Below, in pieces: positions 22,274-33,912 of a stretch of 64,000 nucleotides of DNA (position 1 is its first letter; the number at the start of each line of letters is the position of its first letter). The position numbers and the translations under genes were made by a program. The notes under the pieces were generated by a model. The model ran no database searches and had not been told where the DNA came from. It worked only from the letters and a program-made list of their open reading frames with translations. Origin of the DNA: Choanephora cucurbitarum (lineage: Eukaryota > Mucoromycota > Mucoromycetes > Mucorales > Choanephoraceae); the NCBI GenBank assembly GCA_025331435.1, contig JAIWNI010000013.1, positions 1 through 64,000 on the forward strand, written 5' to 3'.

Positions 22274-23254
22274 TTTGTTCTGTATTATCGCGCCTTTCTG
22301 TCTTCAAATAAAAGGTGGATGTCGTGATCTACCACAAGGTCAATAAAAAAAAAAGGAAAAACTATATATGAAGTACGTGAAGTTTAATATTCAAAAATTC
22401 TTTTTCTGTCAAAAATATCGCCCACGTCATTTGTGACTGTGAGGCAATCAAAGTAGTGTCTTGTAATGGATGCTCTCTTTTCCAAAGGACAACATAGTCA
22501 AACTAAGCATACATATTTACAGTGCATTTCAGTGCATGAATGCAGATTGCCTAATAGATAGTTGTAATTTATGTTTTTCTACACAAGATTTGAGTGTCGA
22601 TTCACTTGCCTTCCCAAAAAAAAAATATTGAGTTCATATCTTTAGTGTCAAAGCATGCCTAGTTAGATATTCAAAAGAGATCATCAGACTATTGATGTTT
22701 GCCTATCAGACAGAGCTCTTGTTTCTCTTTTGACTCATGAGACATACTATCTTCACAGGATTTACAGATAGCCTCTATCTCCTCTTTTTTTTAAGCAAGA
22801 CATAACAATGCATTGTGTCAACTGGTATTCATAGAGAATGAGTTTCTTTTGTGGCTCTGTTCTCCTATTGTATCACTAACAGTAATCTCAATTTAAGCAT
22901 CATGCAAAGAGTCTTATGGCTATCAATGTTTTTTTAATATGAGCTATTACTGTTACTTTGTTCAGCTTGAAGGATGTGCCTACATACTTTGCTATAGTAA
23001 TGAACGTCAAAATCAACTGTGCCTAATGTTTTTATTTACATAAACTGAATAGGTGAGGCTTTTCAGTTTGCCCTTGAGAGCTATATTAAACTAAATCTCT
23101 TTAAACCATTGTCTGTATCACCTAAAATTACTACTTCAGGAAGGATGAAAACATACTTCGACCTTATATACCTGTTGCTTTATTTTTTGACAAGCATTTC
23201 CCTTTTTTTCTTCTTCTTGTCCTTTTTTTTTGTGTACATACTCATCAGTTAATC
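22274..23254. other. Intergenic region between divergent genes
   Basis: Upstream DNA of SNU114 (minus) and the Tvp15-like gene (plus). AT-rich, no supported frame. A long T-rich pyrimidine tract at 23190-23230 precedes the plus-strand gene. Confidence 0.4.
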
Positions 23255-24016
23255 ATGATTTCCAGAACGAAAGTCGAGAATATCCTATGCTTAACATTCA
23301 ATGCTATCAACATCATTCTTTATGCATTTGTTATTGTGGCTATCATTTTCAAATGTATTCAAGGCAATTTTGCAGATATCGTTATGGGCATATACGGCAT
23401 GTAAGAAAACGACTTGAATGATTTTTTTTTACCTGTAAACATGCTCATCTTTAAACAATAGCATCATTGCCATATTGATGGTTGTAAATGAACTACAGGA
23501 ATTTGAATTTTCATATCACTATTTTTATTTTCTTTCAACTTATAGAGGAAGAGGGTTTCTGATGATGTTGTAAGCTACATCTTACTCTATCTACAGTAGT
23601 CAAGGCTAATGATTTCTTTTAAAAATTAAGCTTTGGATGCCTTGTGTTAGATTCAGGCATAGTCAATATCGTGGTTGGAACACTTACCTTGGCAACCGGC
23701 TTGTTCTACATCATCCTTTCTTTCACATCCAACTTCCCTCCACCTAATCCAATCACGATCAACTGGAGGAATTGGGTTGATTTTTCAGCTGAAGGCTTGG
23801 ACCTTCCGCATCATAGAACAGCAAACGATACTGTTGTGGTAAATCCGATGATTTCTTCTGTGAACATAGGTTAACGTCTATCTTATCTAGAGTGAAATGC
23901 ATGAGCGATTAAAATCACCAGCTCCTATTGTACAGAATCATGCAGTCAGTCTAAACGATATGATTGACCCAGAAAAGCAACCGATGATGAAAAACCAACA
24001 TAATAGACGTCGTTAA
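23255..24016 (+). CDS. COPI-associated/Tvp15-like Golgi membrane protein
   Basis: Four exons (23255-23400, 23462-23569, 23631-23838, 23891-24016) give 195 aa in frame. The protein has four hydrophobic segments: about residues 10-32, 40-55, 70-95 and 103-122. A YRGRGFLMM turn sits in the middle and a hydrophilic cytosolic tail ends in KNQHNRRR. The arrangement (ILMVVNELQEF, then an aromatic stretch, then RGRGF, then GIVNIVVGTLTLATGLFYI) resembles the COPI-associated/Tvp15 family of late-Golgi tetraspan proteins. That family is poorly understood in trafficking. Identification is by pattern; a MARVEL-like protein is the alternative. Confidence 0.6.
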
Positions 24017-24582
24017 CTTATTTACAAAAAAAAAAATTAAGAGAATTAGAGAGTACAGTCATGTGACATTTACTGGTGTCATCAAGACGAGGATGAACAT
24101 ACGCTCAACAAAAAAAAAGCAATAAAGAAGAAGACACAAAAGGCATTATTTATCAAGGAATAAATTTACTGCTGAATACTTAACTGCCACAGCTTTTCAT
24201 TTTCACTCAAATGAATCTTTTGGACATCATCTGTCTAAACATGCTCAAAGTAAAATAGCTAGGCTTTTTCTTCCCACAGTCAGCACTTTCCATCAAAGCA
24301 TCGGTTCAATAAAAAAAAAGACATAGGTGACCTTATCTGGACTCTATCCGTCGAATGAGTTGGCCAGCAGCAGCGTATGAAGCATAGGTCAATGAAATTA
24401 ACTGTCGTGCAGTTAAAGTACTTATAGTATCACTCAATCTATAGACCAACACCTATATATAAATCCCAAAAGAAAAAGGCAACCAAAAGTATCCCCCCTC
24501 CCCTCTCCTCCTTTGTTTAAATATATATACAGAGCTACAGATTGAGATGAACATAATAATGTACAGAAAGAGTCTATTTCAT
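24017..24582. other. Convergent intergenic region
   Basis: Lies between the 3' ends of the Tvp15-like gene and pantothenate kinase. A-rich runs, no supported gene. Confidence 0.4.
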
Positions 24583-26209
24583 TTATGCTACATCACCATT
24601 CTTTTCAGGTGCTCGAAGCTCTACATTGGTCTCTTCCAATACACCATATACATTTTTGGGATCAGGGTTGATTTCAGGTACAAAGTTGTTTTCAGAAAAA
24701 GAGAAAGAATGTCTGGCTCTTCGGATCACCGAGTGCTTCAAAAACTTTGAAACAAGCTTGGTCAGTTAAAGAAAGCCTATTTCACATGTATGTTCACTTA
24801 CAGCCCCTGTGGCGCCCAAATGACCTTCATGCCTCAAAAACAGAGCTTTCATATCTCCATTTGACCAAAAGTTGATTGCATAAGAGAGTGTATTCATTGT
24901 GATAGGGTGTCCTCGAATGAAACAACCACCAAAATAGATCCGTTTCAAGTCATGTTGTTTGGCACATAAGTAAGCTATTTGTCCAATATTGTTACTATAA
25001 AAAAAAAACTTGTGTCATTCACTATCTTCAGCCCATTTTAGATATGTTATTTTTTACCTCACCATAAATAATAAACTTTTTGCAATATCAGCAGATTTAA
25101 AGTTATCTTGAGATTGCTGTACTCCCTTTTTGAATACTTTTCCGAAACTAGATGCAATTTTGGTTGCCTTAAGGCCAAGCTTGGTGTAATCAGTACCATA
25201 GATATCACCTACAAGTAAATCCACGTTTTTGTTGTCACCATCCTTGGAGATCTCAAGCATTTCTAAGAAGAGGTTAAAATAAACCATCATACCATATTTT
25301 TTTTAAAGGTTTACCATCAAATGATGTTGCCTTCGTTAACAATGACATGAGACCCCACAAGGTACCTCCACCAAGCTATGATTTAGATTAGGCGAATGCT
25401 CTTTCAATACCTTTCATCTTCTTGACTTACCGAAGTACCACTTATTCTTGAGAATTGATCAGGTCCTGTCACTTTCAATATACTTACACCTGAACCAATG
25501 TTCACAAGCTAAATAGTTATAGTGGTTGCTTGTTTGTATCAGTTCCAAACTATTCATTTACTAGTACAAATACCATATAAGGGTAAATATTCCTTGTCTT
25601 TCGTTCAAATTGCATTGGATCTGATTCTTGTTCATTATAAGTGAATACTTCATAAGGTATTTCGGTAATAAAAAAGTTCAAGCCTATCCCACAAAAAAAA
25701 ATTTACTGCTATCTGCATAATTCTTTTTTTTTTTTTTTACCTGTAATAAGACACTCCATTTCATCCTCTTTTTGAATCACAACATCGGGTAATTGTGCTT
25801 TTAGTTTTTCTTCAAAAAGATAAGCTCCACCTCCTGTTGCTTTAAGTACAAGGCTTTTATCTTCAGGCTTTAATAAGCGAGCATCAGCTAAAAGTTCAGC
25901 AAGGAACTGGATGCATTCATCAATCTTTTCAGTTTCAATCTTCTTAAAGTGAAGTCGACCACCTGATCGGTCTTTGGCTGAAGAAGTGAAATAGACAATC
26001 TTGGCTAATGAGCCACCAATCTAGTAAAAGGGGGATCATCAGTAAGGTAGATAATTCGAGTGGTCAAAATAACTCACGTCAACAGCAACATGAGCAACGT
26101 GTTCTGTTTGATGAGGAAGTACAATGTCTCTTGTTTCATTAGCAGCCAGAGCAGATTCCGATACAGAAGCACCTGCAACGTTCATGATAGAAGCCTTTCC
26201 ACTACTCAT
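24583..26209 (-). CDS. Pantothenate kinase (type II, eukaryotic)
   Basis: Seven or more short-intron exons encode about 400 aa. The enzyme phosphorylates pantothenate with ATP, the first and rate-limiting step of coenzyme A synthesis (yeast Cab1). Landmarks in order are [15 protein letters not shown] (phosphate-binding, across the first intron), [44 protein letters not shown] and [25 protein letters not shown] follows near the end. The C-terminal 50 residues are family-specific and less conserved. I take the ATG at 26209 ([10 protein letters not shown]); it is preceded by a typical AT-rich leader. The last splice joins GATGA to FLKH using an acceptor near 24745 and is the least certain. Confidence 0.92.
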
Positions 26210-26919
26210 TTTGTTAGTCAATAAATAGTGAGATAAACAAAGAGTGAGACAAAAACAGAAAGAGTAGATTATTTTAGCGTGATTTTGGACGCTCTCAGCA
26301 GGGATCGACAAGTATTTCCGAAAATTGTTTACTCTATTTCCTAAAAGTCCTTTATGTAATAGTCATGGTCAAAGAGCTTTATGGATGTACCAAACTGGTC
26401 TAGCTAGGGCAATGTGTTCTATAGTGCTGTTATCACTCAAACATAAACAAGCCTGCTTATGTAATCATATGGCATGTCAAAGATTTTCTACAAAAAAAAA
26501 AGGGATATCTTCCTCAATGCTGATTTGAAAAGCATTTTCTAAGCAAGCATAGCAACAAGAGCCGATACATCTTCAGGCATGTCTAAACATTCGAGTGTGT
26601 TTACAATGAACCGTTACATCATTGAGTCTGACTACCAATCTCTCCAAGAATGGAACTGAGACGTTACATGTCGAAAAGGCTTTCACCTATATTAATTGAT
26701 GAAGAAGAACATCCCGATCCAAACACATGAGATCAAGCTGTCAATTCACTACGTAGTTACGTGTCTTTCACTAAAAGAACCTCGAGCTTAATTCGTTTTT
26801 CTGAGAAGGTTGTTTATGACAAGCTCTCAGAAAAGAACTGATATTCCCCCCCCCTTTCCTTCTCTTGTCACAAGAAACAAAGCCATGTCAGTCCCACAAA
26901 AAAAAAGCCAGGTGATAGT
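26210..26919. other. Intergenic region
   Basis: Upstream of pantothenate kinase and downstream of PYM. No supported gene on either strand. Confidence 0.4.
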
Positions 26920-27354
26920 TTATTGAGATGCTTCCAATTGAGCTAATTCGGCTCTTATCGCCTTTCCCTTTTTGACTTTATCGTGTTGTTCCTCATTCAG
27001 AATTTCACCTTTAATCAGTTTTTGTTCTAAATCGGCAATCTGTCTAAGTTTTTTGTTTAAAGCTTTGATGCGCTTTTCTTTTGTTTGATCTACACCAGGT
27101 GGTGTTTGTTGAACTACTGGCTTCTTTTCAACAGTTGTGGTTGGCTTTTTAACAGCGCCTGGAATAGATGCTTGTTGAACAGGTTGTTTGGCTGCTTCAA
27201 GACGTGAATTAGAGTAGCGCTGAACATCTTCTTGAGGAACAAAGCCTGGTCTGACTTTGCGCTCTTTACGATATGAACCGTCAGCACGTCGAGATCCAGG
27301 GATCCAGCGGTCTTCACCAACTTGTATAATACCGGCATTGGTAGGATCAGTCAT
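26920..27354 (-). CDS. PYM1: PYM: partner of Y14 and Mago (exon-junction-complex recycling)
   Basis: A single exon of 144 aa. PYM binds Mago-Y14 and the ribosome and removes exon junction complexes during translation. The N-terminal Mago-binding motif is clear at residues 15-47: RWIPGSRRADGSYRKERKVR, then PGFVPQEDVQRY. The middle is Pro/Lys-rich linker and the C-terminus is a charged helix (ALNKKLRQIADLEQKLIKGE) typical of the family. The start is the ATG at 27354, whose MTDPTNAGI leads straight into the motif. An intact PYM fits the intron-rich genes of this organism, where exon junction complexes should be abundant. Confidence 0.9.
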   Translation of the reverse strand: MTDPTNAGIIQVGEDRWIPGSRRADGSYRKERKVRPGFVPQEDVQRYSNSRLEAAKQPVQQASIPGAVKKPTTTVEKKPVVQQTPPGVDQTKEKRIKALNKKLRQIADLEQKLIKGEILNEEQHDKVKKGKAIRAELAQLEASQ

Positions 27355-27985
27355 ATTAATATCGATTCTAAAAAAAAATAATAGAAATTAAGAAAAAAAA
27401 ATAGTGCTCCTTAAAAATACATATAAAAGAAAATCATACTGCTAAGGTACAAGATACTTTGAATTGTTACTAAAGGATTAAACTAATTTTCATATAAAGG
27501 ATTGGTTCCCAATTGAGTATGGCTCAATTAAATACATACGCTAAATGCTCCTTCAAGAGATGAAAAAAGAACAGTTCTTTTCATATAGATTGATCACAAT
27601 GAGTTAAGTATCTTTCGTACGTTGAGCTTGTTTTTACCTTCAAATACAAACAAAGAGAACATAGTGTTATTCGATTTGATCCCAGTATATAATCAAGAAG
27701 AAAGTTTATATACACAGCAAATATGTTTAGTTGAACTATTTTTCTTATTTGTCTCCTTTCAGTAGATGTCTGTTTTATTTGTGTGTGTGTGAGAGATGTA
27801 TTCAAGATATGCTAAAGAGTTCTACACCTATAACATCCTAAATGAAAGCCCTTTTTGGAGTAATTAGCATCGGAGTTTCTGTTTTTAGCATTTCATTCGA
27901 TTCGTTCTGTCTTCCCTCCTTCTTTTTTCCTTTCCAAAAAACCAAAAAGAGTACTTTTTTTTTTATCTCCCTCTCTTTCAATATC
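27355..27985. other. Divergent promoter region of PYM and coactosin
   Basis: 630 bp with AT-rich elements and a short GT repeat (about 27777-27792). A pyrimidine-rich tract ends just before the coactosin ATG. No gene seen. Confidence 0.4.
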
Positions 27986-28486
27986 ATGTCTTTGAACGTT
28001 TCTGATCCTGCCCTTATTGACGCTTATGAAGCTGTCCGAGATGACAAGACCGAGACCAACTGGGCCTTTTTTGACTTTGCAGATGGTAAGCCAGACAGAC
28101 TTCGAGTTGCAGGCACAGGTTCCGGAGGACTTTCAGAATTCGTTGATCACTTAAAGGCTGATGTTGCTGGTTGGGGTTATGTTCGTATGAACATGAGTAA
28201 CGATGAGTAAGTGAGTGTTCTTTTTGATGTACATGATTCCTCATTTTTTTTTAAAAGGTACTCTCAACGTGTCAAATTTGTCTTGGTGCCTTGGTGTGGT
28301 GATAGTGTTGGTATTATGCGCAAGGCCAAATTATCTATTCAAATTGCCGATGTCAAAAATGTCCTTCGTAACTTCCATATTGAAGTACCTGCTTCTCATA
28401 AACAAGACTTGACAGAGAATGAAGTCATGACAAGACTTAGACGTGCTGGTGGTGCCAATTATGATAGACAATCCAGTAACTATTAG
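27986..28486 (+). CDS. Coactosin-like ADF-H actin-binding protein
   Basis: Two exons (27986-28206, 28258-28486) give 149 aa, the usual coactosin length, as a single ADF-homology domain. Coactosin binds F-actin and counteracts capping. Blocks seen are LIDAYEAVRDDKTETNWAFF at the start, then RVKFVLVPWCGDSVGIMRKA. The C-terminus reads VMTRLRRAGGANYDRQSS, and this GGANYD is the coactosin hallmark that separates it from cofilin. The gene is followed 125 bp later by the 2H phosphoesterase gene on the same strand. Confidence 0.92.
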
Positions 28487-28611
28487 ATTTTACTCCAAAA
28501 AAAAATAACACGCTTTTTTCTTTTTCTCTCTCTCTTTTTCATATATACATATTAAATTAACTTTCTATTGGGATATTTTTTTTTCTTTTTTGGGAGGTGC
28601 TAATTTATTTT

Positions 28612-29187
28612 ATGAGAGAACTGATTATTTATCTTGAACCTCCTGTTGGCCTGAAACAGACAATACAATCATTTCTTGATGATAGTCGAGACACATTCGG
28701 ATGGACCACTGCCAACAAATACAACTGCCATGTCTCTATGTCAGGCTTTTTTACAGTGACTGAGCCAGATAGAGTACTAGAGTGCATTCAGAGCACACTA
28801 CCAAAGGCACACACTATCTTAATTGACATGAAACCTTTACTGGTAGACAATCACCATCTTCTTTTACCTATCACTGCACCTCCATCACTTCATGCTATGA
28901 TGACGCAGGTGGCTGATCAGTGTCAAGATATTGCCCATATAAGGATAAAGAAGATCAACCATATCAGTCTAGCCTATTGGGATGACAACACGGATGAAGC
29001 TATCTTGAAACAAATAACCAAACAGGCCATATCTTATTTTAGTAACCTATGCCAGGAAGAAGGGGTTTGGGATATTGTGTTGTATGAGAGAACAAAAAAG
29101 AGTCAGGCAGCAACAGAAGTACATCAGTTTAGAGAACTGAAACGATGGTCCCTTAACAATGAAAATAATCAGCCAGAAATAAAGTAG
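28612..29187 (+). CDS. 2H phosphoesterase-superfamily protein
   Basis: An intronless frame of 191 aa from the ATG at 28612. Two catalytic-type H-x-S motifs are visible: YNCHVSMSGFF near residue 41 and INHISLAYW near residue 118. Their spacing is as in 2H phosphoesterases and RNA-ligase-like phosphodiesterases. These enzymes open cyclic phosphates or hydrolyse 2'-5' or 3'-5' linkages. The precise substrate cannot be told; tRNA-splicing cyclic phosphodiesterase-like or Usb1-like roles are possible but not shown. The last 35 nt of the coding region overlap, antisense, the last codons of ARMC7. Confidence 0.68.
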   Translation: MRELIIYLEPPVGLKQTIQSFLDDSRDTFGWTTANKYNCHVSMSGFFTVTEPDRVLECIQSTLPKAHTILIDMKPLLVDNHHLLLPITAPPSLHAMMTQVADQCQDIAHIRIKKINHISLAYWDDNTDEAILKQITKQAISYFSNLCQEEGVWDIVLYERTKKSQAATEVHQFRELKRWSLNNENNQPEIK

Positions 29188-29859
29188 CCATCGTGTTGGC
29201 TTGTTTAAAGGAACCAGTCTGAATCCGCTTCAGATGGTCCTTTAGTTCTGTTGTCAATAAGATCGTATAGTTGTCTGGTGTCACTAGTTGCATCAATGCG
29301 GTCATCGCATTCATCTGTGTGTTTAAGGTACAACTGGTCTTCAGGCAGTTCACCATGCTGTGTCTGAACGAAGGCTGAGAGAGAAGGTATTGATGATGTC
29401 GTGGTTCTAGATGACGGTTGAGTCGACTTTTTTTTTTTTCTTAGGGCATTTCTTTTTTTTTTTACCTAAACATATATTGGCTATACCGCCTATACCAAAC
29501 TCTTGTAGTAAAACATCGTGTTCTTCTAGAGCATCTATTTATACACGTAAGAAAACAATAGGACAGTTTCTACTTTCTTTTTTCTTGTCTACCAAGAAAC
29601 AGCTGAATCACTTGCAGATCCCAAAGTGTATTGTAGTTGATGGGATCATAAGCAAAGTTAGCTAGATTAGCAAGTATCTGGTGTTTGGCATCTAATCAAT
29701 CGTTTCGATCTAAATAAGTATTTGCTATGTGTGTCTTTAGGATGACTTACCTTGGCTTTCAGTCACTTGATATTCTTGAACGAGTAACTTGAGATGATCT
29801 TCTCTATTGGCACTTTCTTTACCATGTCTTTGTTCAATATATTTCTTGCTTTGAAACAT
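29153..29859 (-). CDS. ARMC7: ARMC7-like armadillo-repeat protein
   Basis: Four exons (29859-29751, 29691-29593, 29534-29466, 29406-29153) give 176 aa in frame; human ARMC7 is slightly longer. Blocks match the family from start to end: [55 protein letters not shown] and [31 protein letters not shown] closes it. ARMC7 is a small armadillo protein of unclear molecular role. It is absent from budding yeast as far as I know. The 3' end overlaps the 2H phosphoesterase gene, and the start codon is 60 bp from that of the PPR gene. Confidence 0.85.
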
Positions 29860-29919
29860 AGGTAAACTCCCAAAAAAAAAATATTTTCTTTTGTGTTTCT
29901 TCTCTTGAGTTTTATTCTG
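29860..29919. promoter_or_regulatory. 60-bp bidirectional promoter between ARMC7 and PPR genes
   Basis: Only 60 bp separate two divergent start codons. The interval has an A10 run followed by ATATTTTC and pyrimidine-rich TTTGTGTTTCTTCTC. Transcription start sites must lie inside it or within the opposite gene. Confidence 0.5.
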
Positions 29920-31588
29920 ATGTTACTTCGAAGCTTGAATCTAACTTCCAAAAGACTCTATGGACTGACTCAGTCTTGTCGATACTATACAAGCGAGAAT
30001 GCGTTGTTGACAGATATTAACAAAAAGATGTTTGATGTCATCAATAAAGCAGCAGTATCTGATCTCGGTAGTCAGATCACACTTCGACGTATTTTGCAAT
30101 TAGCAGATGAACTTCGGCAGAACAGCATCAAGTTTGATCACGAAACATATGAACATATACTTTCTGCCTACGCTAAAGCAAGACAGCCTACCAAGATCCT
30201 TATGCTTCAGAAGCAGATGGATGGTAACAACGTGAAGCCAAGTCGAGAATTTTATCAAAAAGCATTAATGGTCAATCTCTTTCTTTCTTTCTTTTTTGAT
30301 TGTTATTAACCCTTTTTGTTTTTTTTTAGTTAGCTGCTCATGAAGGTGATTCTGTTCTACAGTCCAAAATAATCCATCATATGGAACAAACTGGATATCC
30401 CAAGACAACAAAAATTTACTTTCTATTGATCCTCTGTATGAGAGAAACACTTGAATTCGAGCGCGCTTTAGACACATTGGATCAAATGAAGCGAGAAAAA
30501 GTGCCTGTCAGTCTATCCATCTATTCCATCTTGTTTGATATGGCCATCAGTCTAAAGGATCCAGCTATTGCCTGTCAAATGTTGAAAGAAGCAGAACAAT
30601 TAAAGGAATTTGACCAAACGAAAAGTAAATTTAATTATATGGAATTGTTACGATTAGCAGCCTTATGTGACGATGTAAGAAACAGAAAAAAAAAAGACAT
30701 AACATCTAAGCAAACCCCTCACCTGTATGATAGATTGATGTGGTCAGAACTATCTGGGATAAAGCAGAAGGATCAAGACCTGATGAAGGACTTTTGTTAT
30801 ATGTTCTGAATCTGGCTAGTAAACATGGTGATACGAAATTAGCTACCAACGCAATGAAAGTGATAGGAGAACAGGGTTTTGTCTATAAAGAATGTCATTT
30901 TGCACCGTTGGTCGAGACATTTGCGGCTACAGGAGAGGTTTCCAATGCATTTCAGCTCTTTACAGCCATGCGAAAAGTAGGCGTTACACCTACCAGACAG
31001 TCTGCCATGCCATTGGTACGTCGTCTTGGTCAGGACAAGAATGCTGTCCTCAGGGCAAAACAAGTCTTGCTTGAACAACATACTGCTCAGCAAGGAAAGA
31101 TAGATGTTGTTGCCCTGAACTTGGTGATTCATGCACTTGCTTACAATAAGGAAAATGAAGAAGCCTTGGAGCTCTATGAGCAATCCAAGAGTATGGATGT
31201 GATACCTAACAGCGAAACATTAGATGCAGTCCTGGATGCCTGTATTCATACTAAAAACACAGAGCTGGGCACGAAGGTATACAAAGAATTTTTGGAAGAC
31301 GGTATTCGTCCCACAGCCAATTCGCTTAGTAAGATGGTCGCCTTGATGTGTACTCAAGAAGAGGACTTTGAAGGTGCTTTTATGTATTTGGAGGAAATGA
31401 AGAAGCTTGAATTAGTGCCTTTACAAGGTTGCTATTACAAGCTTGTAAAACTTCTTTCAAGGACGCATGATCCCAGACTGGAGATGGCATTAGATGATAT
31501 GAAGGCTTATGGCTATTCCATTTCAAATCATCTTATAGAATATGTAGAAAGAGGAAAGATGATTGCTGCTGCTGCTGCTACAGAATAA
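29920..31588 (+). CDS. Mitochondrial pentatricopeptide-repeat (PPR) protein
   Basis: Three exons (29920-30270, 30330-30674, 30734-31588) give 516 aa in frame. The first 25 residues are basic and hydroxylated without acids (MLLRSLNLTSKRLYGL...), a likely mitochondrial targeting signal. The rest is alpha-helical with PPR-type units, for example FDHETYEHILSAYAKARQPT, VALNLVIHALAYNKENEEAL and NSETLDAVLDACIHTKNTEL. Such proteins bind organellar RNA and control processing, stability or translation. The specific target cannot be read from the sequence. The donor of intron 1 (ATG|GTCAAT) is weak but is the only one preserving frame. Confidence 0.85.
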
Positions 31589-31832
31589 TACCCCCCCCCT
31601 CAACACACCCCTTTGATTCACTTGTATTATATAATAAAACAATGAGCGTTATTTACATGTATCCTAAAGCACTTCTGTAGGGCACTTTTTTTCTTTAAAG
31701 GCATAAGTTATGAACTTTTCTTGAAATGCAATATGAAAAACTATACCAAGCCCTTTTATGTATATATATAGATCACTTTGAAGAAAGATTAGAAACAACA
31801 ATGTTGTCGAAAAATAATTTACGCCAAGACTA

Positions 31833-32168
31833 CTATGGAGCTTTTTTTGGTCCACAACAACCAGCCAAGCTTTTTTTTTTTAAGGAAATAAAGAAATGAG
31901 TTAGACTAATAGCTGTATTATGTTTTACTTTACCATGGCCAACAACAGGATTTCTTTGCTAGAGGTCTTTCCTGTCTGATGACAATTGGTTCTGGAGGCC
32001 TTTGAGTTAAATAGATGAGTTTAAAAATCTATAGAATCTATCTGCAGTATTTTACGGTGGAGGATAATAACCGGATTGTGTTTGATGGTCATAGTCTTCC
32101 TGTTGTCGATAAGGTGGCGGAGGAGAAGAAGGAGATCCGTGGTATTGCTCTGTTGTTGATTTTGACAT
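31833..32168 (-). CDS. 71-residue CYSTM-like cysteine-rich tail protein
   Basis: Three small exons (32168-32056, 31999-31934, 31869-31833) join to 71 codons plus a stop, with all splice sites GT-AG and phases consistent. The first half is Pro/Gln/Tyr-rich and polar (SPSSPPPPYRQQ). The C-terminus is KKSCCWPCLAGCCGPKKAP, a short Cys-rich hydrophobic segment like the CYSTM tail module of fungal and plant stress-related membrane proteins. The segment is shorter than a full transmembrane helix, so palmitoylation-type anchoring is as likely. Support comes only from splice logic and composition. Confidence 0.55.
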
Positions 32169-33334
32169 CTAATCGTTTACAAAAGAAAGCGAAAGAAAGA
32201 GATTGCGGTTAAGCGGATTCTATTTATTAGTTCGAGTCTTGTGCAACAACAAACAAGGATATTTTGCATGATTTTTTTTCCTTTCGTTTCAAAGAAGAGT
32301 CAGTGCTCCAATTAAGACCCTACATCGAGTAACAACAATATTTGGTTGATTTATGGCCCTCCCTTTTGGTTCTATATCATTTGATTTGTCTAATGAACAT
32401 AGAATGCTTATTTACTTTTATTTTATGATCTATATCGTCAGAGCATCATGAAAGTAGCCTGTCATAAGTACAAAGGTATAGATCTAATCCTATATACAGT
32501 ATTGTAATGACCAACAATTTGTACTCTCTGTTTGTTCTTCTAAACTGTTGTATACGTGCATAGAAAAATCAACGAAAAAAAAAAGAGTTTTGGTAAAGCT
32601 AGGGCTATAATCTATATGATAACTGGTGCCTATTTTTTTTTTTTTACTTCAAGAGGATTTCATTCAGTATCATTCTATGATTAGAGTCATATGTTAGTAA
32701 ACAAGAAAGATTTACTTGAAGTAAGGAATGGAGTAACAAGACTTTAGAATTCAACATGAGTTACTTGAACTCAAAGCCCACTCATGTGATACATGATGTT
32801 TATGACTAAAGGAAGAGCCTCATTTTAGTAATTTGTTGTGAGTAGCCTACTAATTTTTTTTTGAGGGAAAAGGAATGAGAGAGAGAGAGGGGGGGGGTAA
32901 GTTGCAGATAGAAAGTGGTTTGGATGATCTTCGCCTCCTTAACTTAGAGAGATAGTTATATGGGATTGTAATCATACATTATCAACAGATTTCCATCAGT
33001 AAAAGCAGAGTGAAGTCATGATGAGTTGAATGACATATTCAATAGAAGCATGTAGGTAACATTCTCTCTTTCATCTTGTCTAACCTCATTCTTTGAGGGG
33101 CAGTTTATCTGTTCAAACCAAGCATTACAGAAGAGGATATAAGAAAGGCGTTGTGGTATATCACGTGAGTTGAGCCTAGTCAAATGCATGTTGGCGAAAT
33201 CAAGCAAGCCAATCACTACACAAAGAAAATACTAGTTATCTTGAAAAAAAATCATTTGATTCCCTTTTTTTCTTTCTTTCTTTCTTTTTCTTTCTGTACT
33301 TTTCTTATTTTCATTCCTCTATTCTATCATCACT
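32169..33334. other. Intergenic region
   Basis: About 1.1 kb with homopolymer runs and short purine microsatellite DNA at 32879-32898. A TTTC-repeat pyrimidine tract (33265-33310) lies immediately before the small gene at 33335. No supported gene. Confidence 0.4.
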
Positions 33335-33616
33335 ATGGGACTCATTGACAAATTAAAGACTCAATATGATTTACACCAGGTCAACCAATACACAAAACGT
33401 CGAGAGGGACAATCCGGGTTTGAATTTAAAAATAAGGAACACTATAAAGCGACATATAAAGACGGAGTCTATGCAGATATACATATGAAATCCTCAATGA
33501 TCCATTCACCCAAGTCCATACTGACGGATATCATTCGAAAAACAACGCCCAAGAAGAGACGATCACTTGCTGTAGAACTCAACAAGACATCTGAGTCCTA
33601 TTCGTTAAGTGTGTAG
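33335..33616 (+). CDS. Small hypothetical protein (93 aa)
   Basis: An intronless frame with a good start setting: CACTATGG after a long pyrimidine tract. The product is basic and polar, with a tyrosine/lysine-rich middle ([19 protein letters not shown]) and a Lys/Arg cluster ([13 protein letters not shown]). It has no membrane segment or known motif. It could be a real orphan gene; chance is possible at this length. Confidence 0.5.
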   Translation: MGLIDKLKTQYDLHQVNQYTKRREGQSGFEFKNKEHYKATYKDGVYADIHMKSSMIHSPKSILTDIIRKTTPKKRRSLAVELNKTSESYSLSV

Positions 33617-33912
33617 CATTTACCTAATAAAGCATTTCCTTGTTCTATTTTAGCAAACGCTTGTTACTGCTGAATTTTGTTTGTTTTCTTCATTTCCTTT
33701 AAAGAGTTCTTGAGTTTAGTGGTCAACCTATCAATTCTTTTCTTCAACATTGTTTCAAAGAAATATAGGAGAAGAAGAGGAGAGGCTGTTTCTTTTGTAA
33801 CAAAAAAAAAAGAAAGTCAGTGTTGCATAAATCCTACTCCAAAGGGAATGGAAGTATATTTCCTGGTAGATATACTTTCAAATTCCGACAATATGGCTTT
33901 TTAATGGTAGAT

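Noticed and set aside
33016..33216. 66-codon minus-strand frame
   Set aside because: No splice partners, domain or promoter-like leader.
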